A DNA stretch of 64,000 nucleotides from Kocuria varians (GCF_006539885.1 NZ_BJNW01000010.1:41230-105229), one strand, 5' to 3'. Positions 16,523 through 25,671 are shown, numbered from the stretch's first letter. The notes: a model not told the origin generated them from the letters alone. Numbers and translations are program-made.

Positions 16523-17672
16523 AGTTCCGTTCCTGTGCGCTCACGGCTTTCACGTACGCCTTCGTGTCCGGGTACATACCGTAGGTCCGGACGCCGTGCA
16601 GACCCTGGTAGTAGGCGGCGATGCCCACGTTCTTGCTGGGCGCCCTGTCCTGCAGCTCGCGGATGATCGCCACGCCGGCGGTCACGTTGTCCCGGGCGTC
16701 CAGCAGGTCGAGGTCGCGCCCGACCAACTCTGAGGCCCACTGCCCGGCGGAGGGGATCACCTGCATGGTGCCCACGGCGTCCGCGTCCGAGACGACTCCC
16801 TGCCGGAAGCCCGACTCCTGCGAGGCGTGGGCGAGCGCGAGGGCGGGGTCCACGCCCATCTCGGTGGCGGTGCCGCGCACCAGCTCCCGCACCGCGTCCG
16901 GGGAGGGGTGGCTGCGGGCCGCGAGCTGGGCGCGGTGCTCGGCGGCGGAGGCCACGACGGCGTCGGGGTAGCCGCGCGGTGTGTCCTTCGTGGCGTCGTG
17001 GGTGGGGGAGCCCGCGGCGCCGCCCTGCGAGGTCCGGCTCGCGTCCGTGGACTTCTCCGCCGTCGGCGACGCCGTCACCCCGCCGTCAGCGGCGGCGGGC
17101 ACGGTGAGCTTCTGTCCCGGGCGCAGTCCGGCGCCGGGTGCGAGGTCGTTGGCCGCCGCCAGCTCCGCAACGCTCACACCGTGGCGCAGGGCGAGGTCCC
17201 AGAGGGTGTCGCCGGCAACCACGGTGTGGCGCGCGGCGGGGGCGTCCGATGACGGCGCGGCGGCGGGGCGCGCGGAGGTGCCGCGGGCGGCGTCGTTCCC
17301 GGCGGTCCGGGCGGCGCTCTGCTCCGGACGGGGCGCGGCGGTGCCCGCGCGCTCGGCGGTGGGGAGGGACAGCCGCTGGCCGGGGCGCAGCATGCCGTGG
17401 GCCGGGAGGTCGTTGGTCCGCACGAGGTCCGCGACCGTGACGCCGTGGCTGGTCGCGATGGACCACAGCGAGTCCCCGGGGCGCACGGTCAGGGACGAGG
17501 CGCCGGTCTCCTGGGAGGCGTGGATGCTGTGCGGGGCGGCGGGCGCGGCGTGAGCGGTGCCCACCGTGCCCAGCGCGGTCAGGGCCGCCAGCGCGGCGGC
17601 CGAACCCTGCGCGGCGCGGCGCCCCCAGGCGGGACGCGGGGAGGGGCGGTCGTGGGGCGGCTCAACCGGCAT
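16512..17672 (-). CDS. Secreted lytic transglycosylase with two LysM domains
   Basis: 386 aa from ATG 17672 (AGGAA upstream). The N-terminus has a signal peptide with an Ala-rich core ending AHAAPAAP. Two LysM repeats (SLTVRPGDSLWSIA and HTVVAGDTLWDLA, each ending in P-Q/K-L-P/V) would bind peptidoglycan. The C-terminal 150 residues form an SLT domain with catalytic Glu in HASQESGF, then GTMQVIPS and the AAYYQG motif. It would cleave glycan strands outside the membrane. The stop overlaps the TTG start of the PASTA-kinase gene, so the two are co-transcribed and probably co-translated. Confidence 0.9.
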   Translation of the reverse strand: MPVEPPHDRPSPRPAWGRRAAQGSAAALAALTALGTVGTAHAAPAAPHSIHASQETGASSLTVRPGDSLWSIATSHGVTVADLVRTNDLPAHGMLRPGQRLSLPTAERAGTAAPRPEQSAARTAGNDAARGTSARPAAAPSSDAPAARHTVVAGDTLWDLALRHGVSVAELAAANDLAPGAGLRPGQKLTVPAAADGGVTASPTAEKSTDASRTSQGGAAGSPTHDATKDTPRGYPDAVVASAAEHRAQLAARSHPSPDAVRELVRGTATEMGVDPALALAHASQESGFRQGVVSDADAVGTMQVIPSAGQWASELVGRDLDLLDARDNVTAGVAIIRELQDRAPSKNVGIAAYYQGLHGVRTYGMYPDTKAYVKAVSAQERNFAQ

Positions 17673-17818
17673 GATCGGGATTCCTGCCTCGGTGTGGGGG
17701 AAGAAGGGGGCCACCGCAGCGCACTCGCGCGCAACGCGGATGCCCCCAGATTACCCGACCCTCTCCACCCCTCCCAGGGTGTGTGAGCACGTCAGTGGGG
17801 CGTGGCAGAGTAGTGGGC

Positions 17819-18205
17819 GTGAACTATGCAACGGATCTGACACCCGAGGAATTCTCCGAACTCGACACCCTCGTGGGCGAGTGGACCTACCTGCCGGACA
17901 TCGCCGAGGCCATGGACGTGCAGGTCACCAAGGTGCACCGGCTCATGGACGCGGGTGCGCTGCTCGAGGTGCGCCGCCCGGAGGACCGGGTGCGCGTGGT
18001 GCCCGGCGAGTTCCTGGAGGACGGCCACCCCCTGGACTCCCTCAAGGGCACGATCGCCGTGCTGCGGGATGCCGCGTTCACGGACGCGCAGGCCATCCGC
18101 TGGCTGTTCACCGAGGACGAGTCCCTCCCCGGTCGCCCCATCGACGCCCTGCGGCGCGGTCAGAAGACCGAGGTGCGCCGGCGGGCACAGGCCCTCGGCT
18201 GGTAG
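17819..18205 (+). CDS. Rv2175c-like DNA-binding protein (predicted kinase substrate)
   Basis: 128 aa from GTG 17819 (MNYATDLTPEEF). The region WTYLPDIAEAMDVQVTKVHRLMDAGALLEVRR is a winged-helix DNA-binding domain of the Rv2175c family, followed by VPGEFLEDGHPLDSLKGTIAVLRDAAF and a basic tail. In M. tuberculosis the protein is phosphorylated by PknL on an N-terminal Thr, which abolishes DNA binding; a Thr is present here at residue 5 or 8. The gene is divergent from the LysM transglycosylase/PknL pair. A possible CAGAGT -10 (17806-17811) 7 nt before the GTG suggests a leaderless mRNA. Confidence 0.85.
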   Translation: MNYATDLTPEEFSELDTLVGEWTYLPDIAEAMDVQVTKVHRLMDAGALLEVRRPEDRVRVVPGEFLEDGHPLDSLKGTIAVLRDAAFTDAQAIRWLFTEDESLPGRPIDALRRGQKTEVRRRAQALGW

Positions 18206-18226
18206 CCCGCTCCCGGCCGGCCGCCC

Positions 18227-19336
18227 TCAGCGCGTGCGCCGCACTGCCGCGTCCGCCAGACGGCGCAGCCCCGCGCGGCTCACGTCGTCGGTCTCCAGGG
18301 CGTCCAGGGCGTCGTCCGACGCGCTCACGAGGGATGCGATGAGCTCCTCCGAGCGGTGCTGCGCGCCGCTGGAGCGGATCAGTTCCCGCGCCCGGGAGAC
18401 CTCCTGCTCGGAGAGGTCCGGTCGGCCCAGCACCGACTCCAGCCAGGTGACCTGCTCCGGTGCGCTGCCGGCGGCGCACAGGGCGATCAGCGCGGTGCGT
18501 TTGCCCTCGCGGATGTCGTCCCCGGCGGGCTTGCCCGTGGTCTCCGGGTCGCCGAAGACCCCCAGGACGTCGTCGCGCAGCTGGAACGCCTCACCCAGGG
18601 GCAGGGCGAACGCGGAGCACCGCTGCAGGAACTCGGGCGAGGCCCCGGCGAGCGCGGCACCGATGGTCACCGGGTGCTCCACCGAGTACTTGGCGGACTT
18701 GTAGCGCAGCACCGTCATGGCCCGTTCCAGCTGCTCCCGGGGGTCCTCCGGGGCGGGTGCGACCTCCGCGTGGACGTCCAGGTACTGGCCCACCATGACC
18801 TCGGTGTTCATGGTCGAGAACAGCTGCCGGGCGCGCGCGGCGGCCGGGGCGGGAACCTCCGCGGCGGCCCCGGCGAACAGCTGCTCCGCGAAGGAGAGGC
18901 TCATGTCCCCGGTCAGCACGGCGGCGCTCACGCCGAAGTGCTCGGCGTCCGCGGCCCACGCGGAGTCACGGTGCAGGGCCTCGAAGACCCGGTGCACGCT
19001 CGGGCTGCCGCGGCGGGTGTCGGAGCGGTCCAGGATGTCGTCGTGGATCAGCGCGGCGCTCTGGAAGAGTTCGAGGGCGGCGGCGGCGACCACCGGCGCG
19101 GAGGCGTCCGCCGGGCCACCCGCGGCGCGCCACCCCCAGTGGCACAACCGGGCCCGCAGCCTCTTGCCGCCCCGGGTGAGCCGCTCGATGGCGACCACGA
19201 GGTCCGTGGCGGCGGGGGAGATCCCCGTGACCTGCTCGCGCTCGGCCGCGAAGAACGTGCGCAGCCGGGAGTCCAGGCGCTCGGAGAACTCGCGGTCCTG
19301 GGCCGCTGCGGTCGCGGACGCGTCGGTGGGGGTCAT
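18227..19336 (-). CDS. idsA: Polyprenyl (geranylgeranyl-type) diphosphate synthase
   Basis: 369 aa. LIHDDILDRSDTRRG gives the first aspartate-rich motif DDILD (99-103) and the substrate arginines. GEAFQLRDDVLGVFGD gives the second (DDVLG, last Asp replaced, as in IdsA-type enzymes). GKRTALI lies in the usual position. These enzymes elongate allylic diphosphates with isopentenyl diphosphate to C15-C20 or longer products used for quinones, carotenoids or decaprenyl carriers. Product length is not predictable here. ATG 19336 is chosen; the long upstream open frame is antisense to dinB. The position next to the Rv2175c homologue mirrors idsA2 (Rv2173) in mycobacteria. Confidence 0.93.
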   Translation of the reverse strand: MTPTDASATAAAQDREFSERLDSRLRTFFAAEREQVTGISPAATDLVVAIERLTRGGKRLRARLCHWGWRAAGGPADASAPVVAAAALELFQSAALIHDDILDRSDTRRGSPSVHRVFEALHRDSAWAADAEHFGVSAAVLTGDMSLSFAEQLFAGAAAEVPAPAAARARQLFSTMNTEVMVGQYLDVHAEVAPAPEDPREQLERAMTVLRYKSAKYSVEHPVTIGAALAGASPEFLQRCSAFALPLGEAFQLRDDVLGVFGDPETTGKPAGDDIREGKRTALIALCAAGSAPEQVTWLESVLGRPDLSEQEVSRARELIRSSGAQHRSEELIASLVSASDDALDALETDDVSRAGLRRLADAAVRRTR

Positions 19337-19531
19337 GCGGCGCTGCACCTCTGCTTCGGTGGGTCGGGGCCCGCGGTCTCGGCGCGGACGACGTCGCGCG
19401 GGGCCTTCCGCGCCCGTCCAGCCTAGCGGCCCACCCCCGCTGTGCGTGTCGGAGTCGGCGCCTATCGTGGGGGCTCGGACGCGGGGCACGCCGTGGTGCG
19501 CGGGAGACGAGAACCGGGGGAGGCGCGGAGC

Positions 19532-20770
19532 ATGGCGGGACCGAGTGCGCAGCAGCTCGCCGAGTACCGGCGCTGCGCGATCCTGCACGTGGACATGGAC
19601 ATGTTCTACGTGGGGGTCGAGCTGCTGAGCGCTCCTCAGCACCGGGGCCGTCCCGTGATCGTCGCGGGCTCCGGTCCCCGCTCCGTGGTGCTCTCCGCCT
19701 CCTACGAGGCCCGCGAGTTCGGCGTGCACTCCGCCATGCCGCTCATGCAGGCCCGCGCCCGCTGCCCCTCCGCCGTGGTGCTCGAGCCCCACCGCGAGGC
19801 CTACACCCACTACTCGCGGATCGTCATGGACATCTTCCGCTCGGTCACGGACCGCGTGGAGCAGCTGAGCGTGGACGAGGCGTTCGTGGACGTCTCCGGT
19901 GCGATCCGCCGCTGCGGGCCCCCGGTGGCGATCGCCCGGCGGCTGCGGCGTGAGATCCAGGAGCGCACGGGACTCACGGCCTCGGTGGGTGTGGCGGAGA
20001 ACAAGACGGTCGCCAAGATCGCCTCCGCGTACTGCAAACCGGACGGTCTGCTGGTGGTGGCGCCGGAACATACCCTGGCGTTCCTCGCAGGACTGCCCGT
20101 GAACAAGCTGTGGGGCGTGGGCCGGCGCACCGCGGAGACCCTGCAGGCGGCGGGACTTCCCACGGTGGGTGACATCGCCCGGACACCGCTGCCGCGGCTG
20201 CACTCGCTCGTGGGGACCGCGGTGGGCAGCCACCTCCACCAGCTGGCCAACGGCCACGACCCCCGCCCCGTCACACCGGTGCGCGAGGAGAAGAGCCTCG
20301 GTGCGGAGCGGACGTTCGAGCGCGACGTCGCGGACACCGCCGCCCTGAAGCGCGTGCTGCTGGGCCTCGCCCACGACACCGCCGCGAGGCTGCGCCGGCA
20401 CGGCCTGCGTGCGGGGCGCGTGGGCCTGAAGCTGCGCTACGCGGACTTCACCACCATCAGCCGCTCCCACACGCTCGGCCACCCGGTGACTTCCGCCCAC
20501 GACCTCTACACGGAGGCCTGCGCGCTGCTGGACGCGGTGGGCCCGCGTCCCCAGCCCGTGCGGCTGCTCGGCGTGCGCGCGGAGAAGCTCACGGGCAGCG
20601 AGCACGCGCTGCAGCTGAGCCTCGACGGGCGCGAGGCCGAGTGGGGTTCCGCGGAGGAGGCCATGGACCGCGTGCATAGCAAATTCGGTCCCGGCACCGT
20701 GCGCCCCGCCAGACTCATGGGACCCACGGTGCCAAACCGCCCGGCACGGGATATTCTGGACGACACGTGA
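19532..20770 (+). CDS. dinB: DNA polymerase IV (Y family)
   Basis: 412 aa from ATG 19532. The catalytic blocks are HVDMDMFYVGVE, with the first metal ligands, and QLSVDEAFVDV, with the Asp-Glu pair. The little-finger start KSLGAERTFERD and the helix-hairpin-helix LPVNKLWGVGRRTAETL are also present. It copies past lesions with low fidelity. No LexA-like box is evident upstream. It is divergent from the idsA-type gene and precedes a DUF3040 membrane protein gene that appears to have its own promoter. Confidence 0.95.
   Translation: MAGPSAQQLAEYRRCAILHVDMDMFYVGVELLSAPQHRGRPVIVAGSGPRSVVLSASYEAREFGVHSAMPLMQARARCPSAVVLEPHREAYTHYSRIVMDIFRSVTDRVEQLSVDEAFVDVSGAIRRCGPPVAIARRLRREIQERTGLTASVGVAENKTVAKIASAYCKPDGLLVVAPEHTLAFLAGLPVNKLWGVGRRTAETLQAAGLPTVGDIARTPLPRLHSLVGTAVGSHLHQLANGHDPRPVTPVREEKSLGAERTFERDVADTAALKRVLLGLAHDTAARLRRHGLRAGRVGLKLRYADFTTISRSHTLGHPVTSAHDLYTEACALLDAVGPRPQPVRLLGVRAEKLTGSEHALQLSLDGREAEWGSAEEAMDRVHSKFGPGTVRPARLMGPTVPNRPARDILDDT
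20752..20757 (+). promoter_or_regulatory. Possible -10 element before the DUF3040 gene
   Basis: TATTCT inside the 3' end of dinB would give a leader of about 60 nt to GTG 20824. No clear -35 is visible. Confidence 0.3.
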
Positions 20771-20823
20771 GGGTCGCCCGGCACCGGGGGACACCTCGCA
20801 CTCTCAACCCCACAGGAGGAATC

Positions 20824-21225
20824 GTGCCGCTCTCCGAGCACGAACAGCAGCTTCTCGCCCAGCTCGAGAAGCAGCTGCACGAAGACGACCCCCGCTTTGC
20901 ATCCAGCATGCACACCGAGTCGGTGCGGGGTCGCGGTTCCATGCGCAACGTCGTGCTGGGAGTGGTCATCGCCGTCGTGGGACTGGGCGTCCTGCTGGCC
21001 GGTGTCTCCACCCACCTGATCGTCGTCGGGGTGCTCGGGTTCGCCGTCATGGCCGGCGGTGCGTACGTGGCCACGCTGCGGAGCAAGGCTGCTCCCGGGG
21101 ACTTCGATTCCCAGCGCCGCGCGCCGCGCGCTCCCCGTGGTGACTCCGCCGGGCCCCGGAAGTCCTCCACTTTCCTCCAGAACCTCGAGGAGAAGTGGGA
21201 CAGGCGCAACCAGGGCGGGCGCTGA
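20824..21225 (+). CDS. DUF3040 small membrane protein
   Basis: 133 aa from GTG 20824, with AGGAGG at 20814-20819. The start PLSEHEQQLLAQLEKQLHEDDPRFA is the DUF3040 signature found almost only in actinobacteria upstream of mraZ. Two transmembrane helices follow at about residues 42-62 (VVLGVVIAVVGLGVLLAGV) and 64-82, then a basic cytoplasmic tail. Its role is unknown; the conserved position before the division cluster suggests an envelope function. A strong terminator follows. Confidence 0.85.
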   Translation: MPLSEHEQQLLAQLEKQLHEDDPRFASSMHTESVRGRGSMRNVVLGVVIAVVGLGVLLAGVSTHLIVVGVLGFAVMAGGAYVATLRSKAAPGDFDSQRRAPRAPRGDSAGPRKSSTFLQNLEEKWDRRNQGGR

Positions 21226-21274
21226 GCACCGCCCCACGACACGTCGGGCCCGCCGGTCCGCACCACGTTCACCA

Positions 21275-21305
21275 CGAACCCCCCGGCACACTGCCGGGGG
21301 GTTCG
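21275..21305 (+). terminator. Rho-independent-type terminator before mraZ
   Basis: Perfect 14-bp stem CGAACCCCCCGGCA / TGCCGGGGGGTTCG with a 3-nt loop (CAC), followed by TCGCGTTC. It ends the DUF3040 transcript and insulates the dcw operon. Confidence 0.85.
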
Positions 21306-21419
21306 TCGCGTTCTCCCCCCCTTGTCAGCCCCGGTTTTCCGGGCTCGCAGAGCGGGCCCGCGCCGCACAGGAGCGGGGGCTGCGCACGCCACGGCGCAGG
21401 GAGGTGGAGCGGATCTGCG

Positions 21420-21461
21420 TTGACGGGGGAGGGGAGTGGAGTAAAGTGGAGGACGGTAGAG
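21420..21461 (+). promoter_or_regulatory. mraZ promoter with three MraZ boxes
   Basis: A -35-like TTGACG (21420-21425) and a -10-like TAAAGT (21442-21447) are 16 bp apart. Three direct repeats lie exactly 10 bp apart: GTGGAG (21436-21441), GTGGAG (21446-21451) and GTAGAG (21456-21461). MraZ is known to bind such short tandem repeats in its own promoter, so autoregulation of the dcw operon is expected. Confidence 0.75.
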
Positions 21462-21501
21462 AAGCGAGGGTCGGGCTGGCCTTTATCCGAAGGCGGTGGC
21501 G

Positions 21502-21933
21502 ATGTTTCTCGGAACATACGAGCCGCGTCTGGATGACAAGGCACGGCTGATCCTTCCGGCCAAGTTTCGGGCTGAACTGGCGGACGGACTCGTGCTGACA
21601 CGCGGGCAGGAACGCTGCCTGTACGTGTTCAGCGCGGAGGAGTTCGCCAGGGTGCACGAGCAGATGCGAGCGGCACCGCTGTCGTCGAAGCAGGCCAGGG
21701 ATTACATCCGCGTTTTTCTCTCCGGGGCCTCGGACGAGATCCCGGACAAGCAAGGTCGCATCACCATTCCCGCGTCCCTGCGCTCGTACGCGGGCCTGGA
21801 CCGGGAGCTGGCGGTGATCGGGGCGGGCAGCCGCGCCGAGATCTGGGATGCGACCGCATGGCAGCAGTACCTCGCGGAGAAGGAAGCGGCCTTCTCCGAC
21901 ACGGAGGACGAGGTCATCCCCGGGCTCTTCTAG
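21502..21933 (+). CDS. mraZ: Transcriptional regulator MraZ
   Basis: 143 aa. [23 protein letters not shown] at the start and [13 protein letters not shown] in the second half are the two AbrB-like SpoVT motifs of MraZ, which forms ring-shaped oligomers. ATG 21502 matches the family start; GTG 21496 is in frame but leaves no room for a ribosome-binding site. MraZ controls the dcw operon and can be antagonistic to RsmH. It is the first gene of the cluster, behind tandem MraZ boxes. Confidence 0.95.
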   Translation: MFLGTYEPRLDDKARLILPAKFRAELADGLVLTRGQERCLYVFSAEEFARVHEQMRAAPLSSKQARDYIRVFLSGASDEIPDKQGRITIPASLRSYAGLDRELAVIGAGSRAEIWDATAWQQYLAEKEAAFSDTEDEVIPGLF

Positions 21934-22005
21934 GGACCGGGGGCCACCCGGGCACGTGCTCCGCGCGTTGCCGGTCATGAGATCTCCAGCCGCCCACGTC
22001 ACCGT

Positions 22006-22031
22006 CCTGACTCGACTTCCCCCGAGTCAGG
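22006..22031 (+). promoter_or_regulatory. Hairpin in the mraZ-rsmH leader
   Basis: 9-bp perfect stem CCTGACTCG / CGAGTCAGG with an 8-nt loop ACTTCCCC, 110 nt before rsmH in a 208-nt gap otherwise without a gene. It could attenuate or stabilise the dcw transcript. An actinobacterial mraW RNA motif is known upstream of rsmH in Mycobacterium and Rhodococcus; whether this is related needs a covariance search. Confidence 0.45.
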
Positions 22032-22141
22032 CCGGATTCGGGGGACGAGCGGCGGAGGGGGATCTGGTGACCGGCAGCCGTTCGGCGCCGCGCGGCCGGG
22101 CCCACCCCCAGGTAACACCCGCGACGGACCAGGAGCCCGGC

Positions 22142-23125
22142 ATGGACGACACCCCCGCCGAGCAACGGCACATCCCCGTGATGCTGCAGCGCTGCCTGGA
22201 CCTGCTGGCCCCGGCGCTGGAGACCCCGGAGCCCGTCGTGGTGGATGCGACGCTCGGCATGGGCGGTCACACGCAGGCCATGCTCGAACGCTTCCCCGCC
22301 CTGCGCGTCGTCGGCATCGACCGCGACCCCCAGGCGCTGGAACTGGCCGGTGGGCGGCTCGCCCGCTTCGGGGACCGCTTCCAGGCACTGCACACCACCT
22401 ACGACCACGTCGCGGACGCCGCGGCCCTCGCCGGGGTGGAGCGCGTGGACGGCATCCTCTTCGACCTGGGCGTCTCCTCCCTGCAGCTCGACGAGCGCGA
22501 GCGCGGCTTCGCCTACTCCTTCGACGCGCCCCTGGACATGCGCATGGACTCCCGTGCGGAGCTCTCTGCGTACACCGTGGTCAACGAGTACGACGAGTCC
22601 GAGCTGCGGGACATCATCTACCGGTGGGGCGAGGACCGCTTCGCGCCGCGCATCGCGCGCGCCATCGTGGCCGCCCGCGCCGAGGAGCCGCTGCGCACCA
22701 CTGCCCAGCTGGTCGACGTCGTCCGCTCCGCCGTGCCCGCCGCCGCCCAGCACAAGAAGGGCCACCCCGCGAAGCAGACCTTCCAGGCGCTGCGGATCGA
22801 GGTCAACGAGGAGCTCGACGTCCTGGAGCGGGCGGTCCCCGCGGCCGTGGAAACTGTCAGGGTGGGAGGGCGTGTCGTCGCCATGAGCTACCACTCCCTG
22901 GAGGACAGAATTGTGAAGCAGGAGTTCGCCCGTGGCGCCCGCTCCACGGCCCCCAGAGGTTTTCCCGTGGAGCTGCCCGAGCACCGGCCCACGCTGACCG
23001 TCCTCACCCGGGGCGCCGAGCGGGCCGCGCAGGACGAGACCGAGAGCAACCCGCGGGCGGCCTCGGCGAGGTTGCGGGCCGTCGAGAAGCTCCGTGAGAC
23101 CACGACCCCCGGGAGCGTCCGATGA
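22142..23125 (+). CDS. rsmH: 16S rRNA m4C1402 methyltransferase RsmH
   Basis: 327 aa from ATG 22142 with AGGAG at 22131-22135. HIPVML near the start and [11 protein letters not shown] (SAM-binding) are followed by GIDRDPQAL, the catalytic region [20 protein letters not shown], and the C-terminal [14 protein letters not shown]. It N4-methylates C1402 in the ribosomal P site. The stop overlaps the ftsL start (ATGA). Confidence 0.97.
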   Translation: MDDTPAEQRHIPVMLQRCLDLLAPALETPEPVVVDATLGMGGHTQAMLERFPALRVVGIDRDPQALELAGGRLARFGDRFQALHTTYDHVADAAALAGVERVDGILFDLGVSSLQLDERERGFAYSFDAPLDMRMDSRAELSAYTVVNEYDESELRDIIYRWGEDRFAPRIARAIVAARAEEPLRTTAQLVDVVRSAVPAAAQHKKGHPAKQTFQALRIEVNEELDVLERAVPAAVETVRVGGRVVAMSYHSLEDRIVKQEFARGARSTAPRGFPVELPEHRPTLTVLTRGAERAAQDETESNPRAASARLRAVEKLRETTTPGSVR

Positions 23126-23736
23126 GCAGCGCGGCGAGCACCGCCCCCGACGAGTTCCCCCCGGGATCAGGCGTCGGCCACCGCAGACCGCTCTCGGTGG
23201 TCCCTCGCCGCGCCGGCGGCCGCAGCCGGGTGTCCACCGGCGTGATGTGTGCCCTCGCGCTCGCCGCGGCGCTGGTCGGCATCCTGCTGCTGAACATCCA
23301 GATCACGCAAGGCCAGTACGAGCTCACCGACCTCACCGGGCAGGAGCGTGCGCTCTCCCAGGAGAACGAGGCCCTGACCCAGGACATCGAGGCGAACTCG
23401 GCACCCCAGAACCTCGCCGCGCGCGCCAACGACCTCGGGATGGTCAGCGCCAAGGAGGTGGGCAGCGTGGACCTGGCCTCGGGCAGCGTCACCGCGCCGT
23501 CCGCCGTCGCCGAGAAGACCGACAGCCAGAACATCCTGGTGCCGCCGGCCAAGATGAAGGGCTCCGACGCCGCGGAGAAGAACCGGGCCGCCGCCGAGGA
23601 GCGCGCGGAGAAGCGCGCCAAGGAGGAGGCGGACAAGAAGACCGCCGAGCGCGAGGCCGCCCAGAAGGCGGACGACGCCCGCGACCTCAACGGCGGGTCG
23701 ATCCCGGCGCCGTCGCAGCGCGCCCCGGGCCAGTAG
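23122..23736 (+). CDS. ftsL: FtsL-like septum protein
   Basis: 204 aa. A basic cytoplasmic N-terminus (about 38 residues) is followed by one membrane helix ([21 protein letters not shown]). Next comes a coiled-coil segment with the FtsL pattern [43 protein letters not shown]. The last 80 residues are highly charged, Ala/Glu/Lys-rich and end in a Pro-rich tail, an extension longer than in most FtsL. The role is the FtsQ-FtsL-FtsB type scaffold that activates FtsW/FtsI. It is coupled to rsmH by a 4-nt overlap. Confidence 0.88.
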   Translation: MSSAASTAPDEFPPGSGVGHRRPLSVVPRRAGGRSRVSTGVMCALALAAALVGILLLNIQITQGQYELTDLTGQERALSQENEALTQDIEANSAPQNLAARANDLGMVSAKEVGSVDLASGSVTAPSAVAEKTDSQNILVPPAKMKGSDAAEKNRAAAEERAEKRAKEEADKKTAEREAAQKADDARDLNGGSIPAPSQRAPGQ

Positions 23737-23817
23737 CGCAGGGGGCCCGCCGGGCCCGTGTCCACCAGCCGTCGGAGGGAGCCGCACCGCGCCGGAGTCC
23801 AGGAAACGAGGAAGACC

Positions 23818-25671
23818 GTGTCATCATCCACACCGCGCAGGAACCGTCTGTTCCGGCCGTACTCGCGCATGCAGGTGGGCATCGCCGTCCTGCTGGTGCT
23901 GCTGCTGCTGGTGGTGGGCAAGCTCTTCTGGGTCCAGGGACTCGACCCGACCGGACGCGCGGAGGCCGCCGCGCAGCAGCGCACCCTGGTGGAACCGATC
24001 CCGGCGGTGCGCGGTGAGATCACCGACTCCCGGGGCACGGTGCTCGCCCGCACACTGCAGCGCTACGACATCACGGTGGACCAGACGGCGGTCACCTCGG
24101 TGGACGTCCCCAGCACGGACGGCTCCACCCAGACCGTGACCCCCACCCAGGCGGTGTACAAGATCGCCGACGCCCTGGGCATGAGCGACACCGACGTCAA
24201 GAAGGCACTGGACGGCGACAAGACCTTCAACTATGTGGCCCGCGGCGTGACCCCCGAGCAGTACAACAAGCTGCGGGAGCTGAACCTGCCCTACATCTAC
24301 GGCCAGCCCACGTTCCAGCGCAGCTACCCGAACGGCTCCCTGGGCGGCTCGGTGGTGGGCTTCCTCGGCGGGGACAGCCAGGCGCTGGGCGGCATCGAGC
24401 AGACCCAGGACTCCGCGCTGCGCGGCACGGACGGCGAGCGGCGCTTCGAGATCTCGGGCGACGGCGTGCGCATCCCCGTGGCCCCGCAGGAGCAGAAGGC
24501 CGCCCAGAACGGCTCGGACGTGCAGCTCTCCCTGGACAGCGACGTGCAGTTCTTCGCCGAGCAGGCGGTGCGCGAGCGCGCCAAGGCCCTGAAGGCAGAG
24601 TGGGGCACGGCCGTCGTGATGGACGTGAAGACCGGAAAGGTGCTGGCGCTGGCGGACACCTCCTCCGTGGATCCGAACGCACCCGGGGAGGCCAAGGCGG
24701 AGGACCTCGGGGTGCGCGCGGTGACGCAGTCGGTGGAGCCGGGCTCCACCGAGAAGATCGCCACACTCGCCGGTGCGCTGGACCGGGGGATCGTGACCCC
24801 GTCCACCCAGATCACGGTGCCCTCCTACCTGCAGATCGGCTCGGAGAAGATCACGGACGCGTTCGACCACCCGGCGCAGAACCGCACGGTCGCGGGCATC
24901 ATCGGGGACTCCATGAACACGGGAACGGTGATCATGGGCTCCAAGATGGACAAACAGACCCGGCACGACAACCTCGCGAACTTCGGGGTGGGCCAGGCCA
25001 CGGGCATCGAGCTGCCCGGCGAGTCCACCGGCATCCTCGCTCCCGCGGACCAGTGGGACGCCCGCCAGGAGTACACAGTGCTCTTCGGCCAGGGCGTCTC
25101 CCAGACCCCGCTTCGCACGGCCTCGATCTTCCAGGCCGTGGCCAACAAGGGCCGTCAGATCGAGCCGCGCATCGTGAACTCCGTCACGGCGGCGGACGGC
25201 ACCGTGAGCACCCCGCAGAGCCCCGAACCCAAGCAGGTGCTCTCTGAGTCCGCGGCCCAGGACACGCTGGACGTGATGGAGAACGTGGTGACCCAGGGCG
25301 GTGCCAAGGAGGCCGCCGTGCCGGGCTACCGCGTGGGCGGCAAGACGGGCACGGCCGAGGCCCCGAGCGACAACGGCGGCTACGACGGCTACACGACCTC
25401 GTTCGTGGGCGTGGCGCCCATGGAGGATCCGCAGTACCTGGTGGCCGTGACCATGCAGCGCCCCCAGGGCGACGTCCACACGGTCGGGGTCACCTCCACG
25501 TTCTCCACGATCATGTCCCAGGTGCTCCACCACTACAACGTGGCACCCTCCACCACCGAGGGCCCGAGGTTCGACATGCAGGTCCCGGAGAACATCAAGC
25601 GGGACGTGACCCCGGAGAACGCCCTCGAGCAGACCTGGCCCGAACCGAGCAGGGACGAGTCCCAGGGCTAA
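23818..25671 (+). CDS. ftsI: Penicillin-binding protein, septal transpeptidase (FtsI/PBP3 class)
   Basis: 617 aa from GTG 23818 behind GAGGAAG. A basic N-terminus and one membrane helix (IAVLLVLLLLVVGKLFWVQG) lead to the PBP dimer domain (PAVRGEITDSRGTVLA) and the transpeptidase. The active-site serine lies in EPGSTEKI (SxxK = STEK), the second motif is SMN in GDSMNTGTV, and the third is KTGTAE. It cross-links septal peptidoglycan with FtsW. The Glu in STEK is less usual than the Phe, Met or Ala commonly seen there, but all catalytic residues are present. No PASTA domain is visible at the C-terminus. Confidence 0.95.
   Translation: MSSSTPRRNRLFRPYSRMQVGIAVLLVLLLLVVGKLFWVQGLDPTGRAEAAAQQRTLVEPIPAVRGEITDSRGTVLARTLQRYDITVDQTAVTSVDVPSTDGSTQTVTPTQAVYKIADALGMSDTDVKKALDGDKTFNYVARGVTPEQYNKLRELNLPYIYGQPTFQRSYPNGSLGGSVVGFLGGDSQALGGIEQTQDSALRGTDGERRFEISGDGVRIPVAPQEQKAAQNGSDVQLSLDSDVQFFAEQAVRERAKALKAEWGTAVVMDVKTGKVLALADTSSVDPNAPGEAKAEDLGVRAVTQSVEPGSTEKIATLAGALDRGIVTPSTQITVPSYLQIGSEKITDAFDHPAQNRTVAGIIGDSMNTGTVIMGSKMDKQTRHDNLANFGVGQATGIELPGESTGILAPADQWDARQEYTVLFGQGVSQTPLRTASIFQAVANKGRQIEPRIVNSVTAADGTVSTPQSPEPKQVLSESAAQDTLDVMENVVTQGGAKEAAVPGYRVGGKTGTAEAPSDNGGYDGYTTSFVGVAPMEDPQYLVAVTMQRPQGDVHTVGVTSTFSTIMSQVLHHYNVAPSTTEGPRFDMQVPENIKRDVTPENALEQTWPEPSRDESQG

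Noticed and set aside
21934..22141. N-terminal extension of RsmH through the open frame before ATG 22142
   Set aside because: The sequence lacks family similarity, and a good ribosome-binding site precedes ATG 22142.
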